Shown here: positions 32,123 to 43,093 of the stretch, in pieces
Numbering within the stretch: the first letter of the stretch is position 1
Layout of the letters: each line of letters starts with the position of its first letter
From: Marsupella aquatica
Lineage: Eukaryota > Marchantiophyta
DNA: 64,000 bases
Assembly (NCBI GenBank): GCA_973895155.1
Contig: OZ316895.1
Location: 20,584,001 to 20,648,000, forward strand
Direction of reading: 5' to 3'
Notes under the pieces: generated by a model
Database searches by the model: none
What the model saw: only the letters and a program-made list of their open reading frames with translations
What the model was told of the DNA's origin: nothing
Translations under genes and position numbers: made by a program

Positions 32123-35100
32123 GTGGAAGCAGAGGCAGCTCGCATTCAATTGGGCGAGCGTTTTAGCAATTTTCATGATTTTGATAGATGTCTGGACTCA
32201 TGGGCTGTCATGCATGGCCGGGTAGTGTATAGACTTAAAACTTTCTCCAATTTTTGAACAAGGGTCTGTCGATTTAGTAAAATTGTTCATCAACATAAAA
32301 GTAAGTCAAGTGGTGACATCAGACCCGGGCCAGACAGTCTTCAATGCAGTGGTAGTTCAGAAGATGAAGATGAAGATATCCATGGAGTGGATGATGATGA
32401 TCAAGATGAACTAGATTGGCACTATGATAGTCGTTATGGTGAGTATAGTGGGTTCCGTGAGAAGGGTATGACATCTGAACCAAAGAGGATAGGAAGGACA
32501 CACAATGCACATGCACAGCCATTACTCACAGCGGAAGAGGTAAAGTTTGTCAGGAATCCTAACCTGTATCATTCTGTTTTCTTTTCACGATTTTACAAAT
32601 GTAATACTTGTACACTATATATTCATGATATCCTTGTGTTCCCACTGCAGTTGGAAGACCGAGAATTTCAAATTGCTATTCAACAGATGGCAGGATCAAA
32701 TAATCATTCTGGGATAGGTGTTCTCACAAATATTCCACGGGTAATGTCTTTGTATACCTCAACCACAATGTCTTCTTTGTGTTCCATGACAATTTTTATG
32801 TATACAATTACATCAATGTCTTCTTCCCTTTGTTTTGTATACATCGACACCACTGTCTTTTGTGTTTCCATATACAGTAGCATGAATTTCTTCTGTGTGT
32901 ATTGCAATAGCAGGTTCGTGCACCGCTTGGACCTCTGGACCCAAATACTCTCCAGAGGAACACAACCGTGGCAAAGAAACCACGCACAATAGTTCAGCGT
33001 AGCAGTGTGTGGCTACCTGGGTCACATGCCCCAAGGCACAACCCTGATACAATAAAAATGAGGAACCCATCAGCCACAGGAGTGTGCGGGGAGTTGTCTA
33101 GATTTAGGCCACCTCCAGAGTACAATGAAGAAGGTTTTGATTGTTTACCCTACTGCCCATTTAGGGTCCGTTGTCATAGGCAGGCGCATAGCGGGGCGCA
33201 TATCATTACCGTGTGTGATTTGAAACACACTTGCCCAACTTCAAAACACAAGTGGAGGGGCCCTACACAAAAAGCAGTGTGGTTGGGAGACACATTGGCA
33301 CCTAGAGTATGTAGAAATCTAAAGGTGCCTGTGAAGGAACTGTTGTGCGGGTTTCAGGGGGGCTACAAAAAAAACAGTACTTACCACCAGATGTGGCGAG
33401 CAAAAGACTATGTACGGGATTTGCATCTTGGTGGGCAAGAGGATACCTTTCAGATGATTCCAGCGCTCATTGCCAGGGTGAGAGAGACTGACCCTGGTGT
33501 AGTGGCTGTGTGGTCCACTATGGGAGACTCCATAGTTTTCTGCCGAGCATTCATTTGCCCATCAGCTACACAAAAAGCATGCAGCTTTATTCAGCCTCTA
33601 GTTTCTCTTGATGCATGTCATACAAAGAATAGGAAGTACCCCACTCAACTGTTCTTAGCTACTGTTTGGATGGAAATGGACAAGGGCTGATTTTGTGTTA
33701 TGGAGTAGCTCCAGTGGAGAATACTGAGAATTGGATCTGGTTCCTTGAATTAGTTGATAGATCCTTGTACGGCATTGAGTTGCCTAACATGCCACTCATA
33801 TCAGACCGACAGAAAGGCCTACTTGCCGCTGTGAGTTATGTGTGGCCAGGTAAGATACATGCAACATGTGCAAACCACCTGAGAGCAAATGTCAAGAACA
33901 GGCATGGGAAAGCAGCAGCAGACATTTTAACAGGATGCATATATGCCAATGATGAAAAACAGTAAGTCCAAAAACCTTCATTGCTTTCATTCTACAGCAA
34001 ACACTACTGTCTTCTTGTGTATACACCACATACTCGGTGTTCAATACACTAATATTACCTCTCCTCGAATACATAATGTGAAGTATGCAAACACACAAAT
34101 GTCTTCTTTGTTGATTGTATACATTAACATCAATATTTTCCCCCTGTGCACCTGTATCAGATATGAAGCATGTTTGAAGCGGCTGACAGAGTCCAAGAAC
34201 GCATATGAGAATGAGAAGGCTGCAGACTACATCAGAAGTTTTGATGTGAAACTTTATGCTAGGCATGCCTTTCCACTTCCCCGCATGGCAAAGGTTACAA
34301 GCAACCCTGCTGAGCAAGCAAATTCAGGCTTACTCCCCTTGCGCGAATTTTCTCCTTGCAAGTTGATGGAGCGCATGTGGGTATATGTTCAACAAAAGTT
34401 TAAAGAAAGGAAAGCAGTTGCGTTACCTAGACAGGAAGTACTCACTATTCCAGCCCTGGTCAGGTACAACAAGAATCTCAAGACATTTGGTCAATGGCAG
34501 GTAAGCTTCATTCCTGGTCTTGGGTATGCATAACTACCAACGTCTTTTGTATACTGTAACATGAATGTCTTCTTACTAACTATGTTTTTAATATGATTCC
34601 TTATAGCCAGGTTCTCACATGCTCAGGTATTTGATGATGGTGCGTCCACAGCCAAGGTTCAAACTACATCACAGAGTGAGGAGTACCTAGTATCGCTATC
34701 ACCAAAGAAGCGTTGCACTTGTTGGGAGCTGCAAGAGATGGTGTGGCCATGTGAGCATATAATGGGATGGGATGACCAGGAAGGCAGAAACTTTTCTGCT
34801 CATTTTCATAGATGTTGGCGGACTGCTTCAATTAGGGCTTTGTATGACAATGGTTTACCTAGCTTTATTGTATCAGACTTAATGCCAAGTCCAAATTGTG
34901 TAGCTCCTGCGGCTGCTGTGAAAAGAGGCAGGCATAGAATGGTGAGAATTGAACAGGGTCATGGAGGGGGGAGGCATCCACCCAGGGCTCTTGGAGAAGG
35001 CCAAGATTCTGTAATTGACTCCCTTGGACAACTCTTCTTGAGATATCCACTAGATGATGATCCTAACATGGTGGAACCCTTTCCAACAGCAAACACTATT

Positions 35101-35620
35101 GTTGGACTTCCAATTGTTCAAGTTCAATCGAGGGCAAAGAAAGTCGGGCCTAACACTGGGAAGAGCAAGTGTAGTAAGTGTGGGCAGGTTGGACACAACC
35201 AAAGATCTTGTGATAAACTCCATAGTGCAACGCCGACAAATCCGCCAATAGTAAGAATCCTGTGTGTATCATTAGTTGTGGGGATAAGTTCATGTGTGGT
35301 CTCATGCTAGGGTCTTATTTTCAAACTGCCTTGATATGCAGGTGGATAATAGTGGTCAACGGGATGTGGAGCACCCACCTATGTCACCCTTTGCTTGGGA
35401 AGAAGAACTACTCCAGACTGAATATAGTATTGTATCGACAGCACCAACATCTGGCATTGGACAAATTCAGAGCACTGTATCTGAGCCCCTTCTGCCAAAT
35501 AGTGAACAACAATTGCCACAAGCTTTCATTGATAGGTGCATGGAGCTGGCAAATGAGGCTGCAATAGAGTGTGAGACATTTGGGTCACAATATCATGTTG
35601 ATATTACTGAACCTCATTAG
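32123..35620 (+). pseudogene. mudrA-like: MURA-type MULE transposase, six exons, two lesions
   Basis: Exons inferred from frame and GT-AG sites: about 32123-32539, 32651-32740, 32914-33961, 34161-34500, 34627-35250 and 35342-35620. Phases match at every junction. Domains in order: N-terminal region with an acidic stretch (EDEDED); a DNA-binding-like region (KHTCPTSKHKW); the DDE core with LDACH (33610) and SDRQKG (33804); the SWIM zinc finger CTCWELQEMVWPCEH (34714-34758); and a CCHC knuckle, CSKCGQVGHNQRSC (35170-35211). Lesions: TGA at 32255-32257 and a one-base frameshift near 33672, within the segment that normally reads A-T-x-x-D-G-N. Exons upstream of 32123 are uncertain; a frame at about 31960-32090 contains a TAG. 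Family assignment is secure from the SWIM and CCHC order. Confidence 0.85.
32540..32650 (+). other. Transposase intron 1
   Basis: Starts GTAAAG, ends CTGCAG, 111 bases, phase 0. Flanking codons read ...TAEE and LEDRE.... Confidence 0.75.
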
Positions 35621-35700
35621 TATCCTGTTTCTTTGGTTGGCTTCAAAATAGACTCTATTCACATGTTCAATTTTTCCACCATTATTCTGTCATGTGTACA

Positions 35701-35862
35701 CCACGTCCATGTTGTCTTCCCGGTTCTCTTCCATCCTTGCACTTGGAGACCACTTCCATGTTGTCTTCCCGATTCTCTTCCATCCTTGCACTTGGAGACC
35801 ACTTCCATGTTGTCTCCCGATTCTCTTCCATCCTTGCACTTGGAGACCACTTTCAGGTTGTC
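35701..35862. repeat. 49-bp tandem repeat, about 3.3 copies
   Basis: Unit beginning CCACTTCCATGTTGTCTTCC and ending CACTTGGAGA at 35701, 35750 and 35799, with a partial fourth from 35847. It lies between the transposase stop and the 200-bp module array. Confidence 0.85.
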
Positions 35863-36413
35863 GAATGAAGTAGTAGGATTGGAGTGCACGTCGAAGACAA
35901 TGAGATTCATATATTCAGACATTGCAAAGCAAGTCCGCCAACTAATTCACATCAAAGACTAAGGCAGACCTGGGAGAGGTTGGTTGACGTTGGAGCGGCC
36001 GGTGCTGCTGCTTGTGCTGGTGGGTCCATTCTTACAGCCCTTCCCCTTCCCCTTCTTCCCTAGAATGAAGTAGTAGGATTGGAGTGCACGTCGAAGACAA
36101 TGAGATTCATGTATTCAGACATTGCAAAGCAACTCCGCCAACTAATTCACATCAAAGACTAAGGCAGACCTGGGAGAGGTTGGTTGACATTGGAGCGGCC
36201 GGTGCTGCTGCTTGTGCTGGTGGGTCCATTCTTACAACCCTTCCCCTTCCCCTTCTTCCCTAGAATGAAGTAGTAGGATTGGAGTGCACGCCGAAGACAA
36301 TGAGATTCATGTATTCAGACATTGCAAAGCAACTCCGCCAACCAATTCACATCAAAGACTAAGGCAGACCTGGGAGGGGTTGGTTGACGTTGGAGCGGCC
36401 GGTGCTCCTTCTC
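35863..36413 (-). repeat. 200-bp module array (exon + intron), about 2.75 copies
   Basis: GAATGAAGTAGTAGGATTGG recurs at 35863, 36063 and 36263, an exact 200-base period, and the copies are nearly identical. On the minus strand each full unit reads as a plausible ~90-base exon (after TTCATTCTAG, ending CTCTCCCAG) followed by a ~110-base intron beginning GTCTGCC. The exon is open, with an Ala/Pro/Thr-rich product (PPAQAAAPAAPTSTN). Further, more diverged modules seem to continue at about 36448, 36627 and 36846. Confidence 0.75.
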
Positions 36414-36682
36414 CTATTGGTGATGGGGACTCCACCGCTATAGTCCCTCCTCCCTGCAATGCAAAAAGATATCGAAATACAAGGAGGGTCATGTATTCAG
36501 GATGTGCAAAGAGAGCAAAGAAATTCTGAAAGCAATTTCAGCAAAAGAATGAAAGCTAACATGGATGTTTTGTGGTGCTGATGCTGATGCTGATGCTATG
36601 GACTTAGGGAAGGTCTCCATATGTACACTCCCTCCTCCCTACAATGTAAACAATGCTTAATCATATCCGAATACATTGAGGG

Positions 36683-38387
36683 TCATGTATTGAAGATGTG
36701 GAAAGGAATTCTGCAAGCACTTGAAGCAAAGGAATGAAAGCTGACATGGGAGGGGTTGGGCTCAAGTGCAGGGGCTGGTGCTTCTGGGTCTGGGGCTGGT
36801 GGTGCTGCTGCTGCTACGAACTGAGGGATAGTGTCCACTACTGCATCCCCACATTCCTGCAAATCAATAAACAAAATGCTTAGGGGAATTTGAATATGTT
36901 GAGGCTCATGTATTGAGGATCTGCAATGAAATTCCAGAAGTAATTGAAGCAAACAAAGTAAGGATGAGTCCTTTACCTCTCCATACGCTTCCAAGATATT
37001 TTGGAGACTTGTAAGCACTTCGGCCTGTTGTGAAAGGTTCAGGCCATTATCTTGATGAACATCCTCAAGAGGAAGCTGAATAGGATCCACAACAGGATCC
37101 TCAGCAGGATCCTCAACATCATGAATAGGATCCTCAACATCTTTAACATTAGGAGGATCCTGAATATGTGAAGGATCCTCATCACCACTAACTTGAACAT
37201 CCTGAACGACCTCAAGCGGATTTGAGACAAGAGACGGGTCCTGGATGTCATTACTCCGAACAGGTTCAGATACAACATGAGTGTCACTATCACTGTCATT
37301 TACCAACAGACCCCACTTCTCAGGCCCAGGCTCATAATCGCTGCCATCGGATGTGTCCTCCCACTCTTCATTGATTCCAGCCTACACAAAATGGAGAGAG
37401 TTTCAGAATGTAATGTACAGACAAGAAGCAAACATTGCAGGAAGCAAAATCAAATGTTGATACCTCCTTTCTTGCGGCCGAATCAGTCATTCCCCGACTT
37501 TTGTACTCTTGCAGCAAATTGTTGGTGGCCTTGGCTATACTGATGGGCTTCTGCTAATCTTTCCACTCACTATAATCCTCATATGCAGCTTCAAAATCAA
37601 CTTCTTTAGGGCCGTGTTTCCATTGCAGAAGTGCTCGCTTTTTACTGAGGTAGTTAAGAGCATCTGAGATAAGAGCCTCTCGAATGTCATCATATTGCAT
37701 GAGCTCTGGAGGTTGCACCTCCACATCTGGCCGGGGGAAAATGCATGGCAAGACACTACAATCTAGTTGAAGTGCCTGCAACTTGTGATCTTTGGGTAGC
37801 ACTACCGGCAATGCTCGAATTGAAGCAACCCAACGACACAGGAGAGGAGTAATTGCAGTAGCTGAAACTGAGTCTTGCAACATCTCATATAAACTGTCAT
37901 CCAACAAGGATGACCAACCCTCCTCCTTTCCACGTATGTGCACTTCCTTCATTAGACGAACAAACAAAGACTTTGCAGGAACAAGTGGCTCATCCGCAGC
38001 AACACCATACTTCCTCTTCAACAATGCCTTCTTCCGCAACTTTGTCTGTTTCCACCGAAGCCGCACAGTGGATCTAAGTCGCTTCCAAGATGCCTCATTG
38101 CTGTCCTTCCTCACATTTGGCCTAGGGGCCAAATGTTTTTTGGCAATCCGAGTGGAGAAGTCCAATTTTGAGGACAACCAAGGTTTGCCCGCCTCCACTA
38201 ATGCAGGTGGCAACACCAAGTTGTGCGTGAAGTCCATGTGGGTTTGAAAACCAGCAAAAGACAAAAATGACCGAGCCTTGTGAGCACCTGCAATGCAGAC
38301 AAACACGTGCTTGCCATTGGCATCAACACGATGCCGGAAGTGATCATCTTCCTTCGCTACCTCAATTACTCTGACTGGTGGCGCCAT
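36683..38387 (-). pseudogene. Second MULE gene, convergent, unknown acidic protein
   Basis: Start chosen at the ATG at 38387 (MAPPVRVIEVAKEDDHF). The first long exon runs to 37464 (308 codons) with one TAG at 37554-37556; sense continues in frame after it (QKPISIAKATNNLLQEYKSRG). An 82-base intron (37463-37382, GTATCA ... TGTAG) joins phase 0 to an exon with EEWEDTSDGSDYEPGPEKW and then an Asp/Glu/Pro region with repeated EDP units (about 37170-37070). It probably splices again after AYGE (GAG/GTAAAG), resuming at ECGDAVVDTIPQF. The N-terminus has a cysteine/histidine segment (FVCIAGAH ... HMDFTH) that resembles a degenerate zinc finger. A possible upstream exon starts at 39509. It occupies the mudrB position, but I see no MURB similarity. 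Function unknown. Confidence 0.55.
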
Positions 38388-38997
38388 GGATAATGAGCAG
38401 CTACCTTGGTTGGCCTCAAAATCAAACCCAACCTCTCCAACCAATGCCCTTGAATTGTGTCTTGTGCTGCAAAAGTGGAATACACAGATGTAATGGTATT
38501 CGAACAATACAAAACAGAGAGACATTCATGTCATGGTATTCCAAGAATGCGGATGCAGTCGAACAGGAAGACAATCATGGTATTCAAAAAATGACAAGAA
38601 CAAGGAGACCAAATGATAATGTGTACATACGTAATTGAAGTTCACAGTCTAATCTCCATAGTCACGTCCTATGCTTATGCTTGCCACCACCTTCAATTCA
38701 AGCCTGAAAAATTCAATCCACAATGCGGGAACATTCATTCAAAAAAATTTATTCACAAAATGCATACATTTTAGAATCAATTTGGTATTCTGAATACTGA
38801 CAACCAGAAGAACACTCGTTGTTGCCTCAGTTCACTTGGTCCTGAGCTGTTGCCTCCCTCAGTTCACTAGGTCCTTGTGTGGATGTACTGCAAGTGATTA
38901 GGCAGACTTTCAACAAAATTAAAATTGCATAGTACAGTTCCAAGCGGTGGCTACAATGTGCGTGCTTTAAGAAGAAGGATGACAATGAATGTCACCC

Positions 38998-39265
38998 AAA
39001 AGCTCCGCGTCGCACTGCCTCCCATCACACTGCCTCCCGTTGCATTGACAGCCTAAAGCTTCGCGTCGCACTGCCTCCCGTTGCACTGCCTCCATCGCAT
39101 TGTCAGCCTAAAGCTCCGTGTTGCACTACCTCCCGTTGCACTGCCTCCATCGCATTGTCAGCCTAAAGCTCCGCGTTGCACTTCCTCCCGTTGCACTGCC
39201 TCCCATTGCACTGCCTCCCATCGCATTGCCTCCTGCCGCATTGTCATCCTAAAGTTGCGAGTCGT
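38998..39265. repeat. ~55-bp tandem repeat near right end of MULE
   Basis: Units with AAAGCT(C/T)CG(C/T)GT(C/T)GCACT, CCTCCCGTTGCACTGCCTCC and ATCGCATTGTCAGCCT start at about 39001, 39055, 39110 and 39165. They sit upstream of the minus-strand gene, so they could be part of its 5' region. Confidence 0.75.
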
Positions 39266-39588
39266 TGCCATTCCTCAGCATGCCATAGCCGCGACCCTTA
39301 CGAAGAGAAGCTCCTCGTTGCACGGCAAAACAAAACAACAAACTCCGCGACAATGTTCCCACCTTAACCAACCCTAAACTACAAAAAAGACATGAAAACA
39401 TAATCCACAATGTATTCAACAGACGACATTTCTGGATTAGGTTAGTAACCTGGAATCGCTTGAGAGCTCCGACTATAATCGCTCGCTCCGACTGCAATGG
39501 CAACGACATGGTAAACCATGACCCTAGAACTGCGTGACGATATGGTCACTAGCGTTGGAAAACTGTGCAGTTTTGGGGCCTTTTTTTT

Positions 39589-39687
39589 GTACGGGTCATA
39601 AAGAGGGGGTCGATTGGGGAAAAAAAGTTTGGAGGGGGTTGATTAAGTAAAAGTTTTCCAGGAGAGGGTCGATTAAGCAAATCCCTC
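39589..39687 (-). repeat. Right terminal inverted repeat of MULE
   Basis: Complementary partner of 30914-31012. It begins GTACGGGTCAT, ends CAAATCCCTC and is followed by the direct repeat AATTCAATGA. Confidence 0.9.
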
Positions 39688-39697
39688 AATTCAATGA

Positions 39698-42650
39698 TCA
39701 TAATGTTAGTAATTTACTTTTGGGTCTAGATTTACTACTTTATTTAGTACGGTTAGTTTAACTATAGTATCTACTTGGTATAATTTTTTAAGGGAATTAT
39801 GTGAACCCTAAACCCCACACATAGGGAACACTCACTCACAACATTTGAACTCTAGACCTATGAGTTTCAATTCAAGTGAGTTACCATAGAGCCACGCCTT
39901 TGTACTTGGTTAAGATTTGGTGTCACTACCATGTTCACAAGGTCTTACTTAGCAAGGGAAACTTTTGGTTGTTGATAGAGAGAGTCACAAAACTTGACTA
40001 CCCTACCACTTAGTTTCGACGTTGCTGACTCCAAAGCAGAGCTCCTCTATGGTCAAGGTCCAGGATGGCCATCCGAAAGGGGACTGAGCATTATTGAGGA
40101 GACTTGAGAGCAAGGAAGCATCGCTCTAGCAAAAGAAAGGCGCTAAGCTAGAGCACAAGGGACCAATCGGCATTAGGAGCTGGTCAGGCCATGAGATGGG
40201 CTGAGCTTGGAGTGGACCATCCAGACGGACTCTAAGTTATGAGGGCTTAGAGCAAGAGCTCCTCTTGGGCCCAAGTGCATAGAAGTTAGGTCATGAGGAA
40301 CAGGCGCTTTACACCTGAGAATGAGCGTCGGTTGGTTGGAGCCGCTCGGGACCCCCAACGGGCAATGAGACCTGAGGGTCCAGGCACAAGCACCAAGTTG
40401 GCTTGATTGCAATGGGCTAAGGCGCCTTAATAGAAATTTGTGGGCCTAGTAGGTTAGTTTTGGGTCTAGTCGACTTGGTTAGACTCGTGGTGGGAGACCA
40501 AAAATGGGGGACCAAAGTTTGTCTGATGGTGGCAGGTCTCCAAAAGCATATATGAGGGGAGTGGTGTCTCCTAATGGCTAGGGGTGGTCGCGCTACCAAG
40601 GGAAAATGCCTAACGGGAATGTCGATCCCCCTCAACGGGAAGTTCATTGGTGGACTTCTTGGGTGCATTAGAATGCTCTCAAGGAGGAATACCTCCTCCT
40701 GATCTCAGTTGGGTCTAGGGGTGCCTTTGATTCCATGGTTTGCACGGGCTATTGCACCCACTTGCCGATCCTGGCAAGACAACAGCCAAGCCACGTTCAG
40801 TTCCCACGGGAGCCTGTGTTGGGGAGGAAAAGCCAAGTAGGCCTGGGTGTTGAGGTCCAAGTGCTTCATGCCCTTGTTATCCTAGTGGAGTTGGATCCGT
40901 GGAGACGGATGCCAAAAGTTGGGTCCAAGTTAGTCCCAGTGCATGGGACAAGCTTTGGGACAAACTAGCTATTTGTCATGGGAATGTCTTAGAGGAAAGG
41001 AGGTCAGCAAGTGACGGATAGAAAGTGGGGAAGCTTGGGTGGCACCCAGTAGAGGGGCTGTTTTGGACAAACAATGGGTGTCGACCTTGGCTTCAGCTTA
41101 TAGCAAGGCCACTCAAGCTTGGGAGGCTCTATCCACTTACCCTAGCATTCACCTACTTACTAATGACAGTTGAGCTTGAGGCAAGACAATGGTCTTGGGA
41201 TCCGAGATCAAGGCAGGTTACTACCAATGGGGTTGGTTGCTTGTGCAGACAATAGCCCGGGCGTTGAGCGACGGTCGTGTTGAGGAGTAAGTGTGGCTTT
41301 GTATGGGAGCTACCGCATGCAGTGATGGGGGCACCCAGTTGCTTGCTCGTAGAGTTCTGTGTAGACGTTTTGAGCACCAAGGATACCTAGCCAAAGGTAT
41401 TGGTTTTGGTGAGGGCATTGGGTGGCTAGGTCCATCATTGGGAGCGGGACTGGGAGCCATCTAGGAGGTAGAAAGATCTTTGTCTATGGAAACTTGAACA
41501 GACTTGGAGTTGAATAAAACCCCGAGTAAAACTCTCTTGCGTCTTCCTGCAAGTGTAGCTTTTGGAGAGTTGAACCGGGTGTCTCTTGTGCCAACTACTT
41601 GTGTGTTTGCTGGATGTTGCACATATGCATGTGTTGAGAAAACAACCACTACTCAAAGACAGCAACACATCCAGCACCCCGTCCAGTACATGCTTCTGAA
41701 AACCAATTATATCAAATAGGATCTCATTTATACATACAGCTTTTTACTATCCCGTCCCCAAAACTGAGCTAAATTATTAACCTACCCCCAAAATTATTTT
41801 TATTGCTAGGTTACCCCCCATTCTGTATACATGAGTTACTTTAACTGTTTTAGTTAACCTTAGGTGATTTCACATTGGTGGACTGACACAGGGCAAGGTG
41901 CTATTGGCTCTGCCTTACCCTGGCCAAGTTTATCCTCACCCGGCTGGCTCTTTTCCCCTTTTTTGAACAAGCACTACACCAACAGGGCTGGCCTGTCCCC
42001 CTCTTGAGTTTGAATCCTCTTGAGTGGACAGAGGGAGAAATAGAAGGAGGTAGAATGAAATGGGAGCAACTAACCCTTGATAGTAGTGCCTGAAACTGTC
42101 CACTTGGCGATGGACATGTATTGTGGCTTAGCAATTTCTTTCTAGCCATCTCATATGTCTCAAATAGGTTTTGGTCGTAACATCTAACCATAACTGGCGT
42201 TGTTGTCAGGTGAAATTTTATATTTTTGTTTCTTGTGCCTAACCTATGACCTAGCTTCCTTGCGGGTTGATTTTGAAATACAGTAGGAATCGAGCTAGGA
42301 ATGTGTAGGGTAACCCATCCCCAAGAGGGGATAATGGGTTGTAATCCCCAAGGGCACTGAGCCCAAGGGGGTTACAGACATTATGCCCAAGTGGGGATGA
42401 GTTACTGATTGTAATGCCCGAGTGAATTTTTATATAGCATTTAGTTCAGTTTTACATAGGAAAACTCTGATCCGTCACTGACTATCACTTGCGCTTTAGT
42501 CTATTTCTCATTCAAATTTCATAATCCCCAGGCCAGGCTGGCCCAAGGGTTCCGTGGCTTCACCCCGTGGTAATGTCTCATAACCTTGTACACACATACA
42601 AAAGAAAAAATTGAAGAAGGGTTTACGTGTCTGTAACCCATAACTGATGA
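39698..42650. other. Unassigned; GC-richer block 40.0-41.7 kb
   Basis: About 40,000-41,700 has clearly higher GC than its flanks and contains several 60-80 codon frames on both strands, none recognisable. It looks like eroded repeat DNA rather than a gene. 41,720-42,640 returns to ordinary composition, with short inverted CCCAAG / CTTGGGG words near 42,310-42,400. Confidence 0.35.
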
Positions 42651-43093
42651 GTTCACAATTAGGGCGTCTCAAAGCTTGGCCTTAACAACATAAGGTCCTC
42701 CCATAACTCAAGTATTTGGGAACTCCCGTAAAAGTTATGGGAGCGAATCTTTGGCTACCATAAGGAAAGCCCATGGGCTCAACACTTAACCCGTAACTTT
42801 CCCGCAACTTTAGGCGGAAATCCAAAAATCCAGGACTCTCAAGCTCACATGGAATTTTCTCCTGACGTGGTGATCGTTGCTGCATTTGAGGTGATGGCTG
42901 ATCAAGAGTTGAGGAGAAATAATATATGCTATGAGACAAGTGAGGCCGTAACTCCTGCCTTATCATGCGGGTCAATGTTACCTCCCCCCTTTTCTAAATT
43001 TCTAGAACTGGGTCCCATAACTTGAGTGATGGGATATATCACAAATCCGTAACTTTTGTTAATGACCCAGTATTGGGACGCCCTATTGTGAAC
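42651..43093. mobile_element. 443-bp foldback/MITE-like element, copy 2
   Basis: Termini are inverted repeats: GTTCACAATTAGGGCGTCTC at the left and the complement of ...GACGCCCTATTGTGAAC at the right (43073-43093). A second inner pair is CCCATAACTCAAG (left) and CTTGAGTGATGGG (right). There is no coding capacity. The interior matches the minus strand of 24171-24530. The target duplication is unclear. Confidence 0.65.

Larger units (their letters stand above)
30914..39687 (+). mobile_element. Mutator-like element (MULE), 8.8 kb, two convergent genes
   Basis: Terminal inverted repeats at 30914-31012 and 39589-39687, flanked by identical 10-bp direct repeats AATTCAATGA (30904-30913 and 39688-39697). 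MULEs usually duplicate about 9 bp, so one base may belong to the terminus. The plus strand carries a MURA-type transposase (about 32123-35620); the minus strand carries a second spliced gene (38387 towards about 36.0 kb). The two face each other, as in maize MuDR. The transposase has an in-frame stop and a frameshift, so this copy is probably not autonomous. Confidence 0.9.

Noticed and set aside
34865-35050. Minus-strand frame inside the transposase exon
   Set aside because: Shadow of the transposase coding strand.
37554-37575. Idea that the TAG in the minus-strand MULE gene is removed by an intron starting at GTGAGT
   Set aside because: Splicing from that donor to the 37382 acceptor gives an immediate stop, so a nonsense mutation in an otherwise continuous exon fits better.
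37792-38247. 151-codon plus-strand frame
   Set aside because: Antisense shadow of the minus-strand MULE gene, which has the better composition and splice logic.
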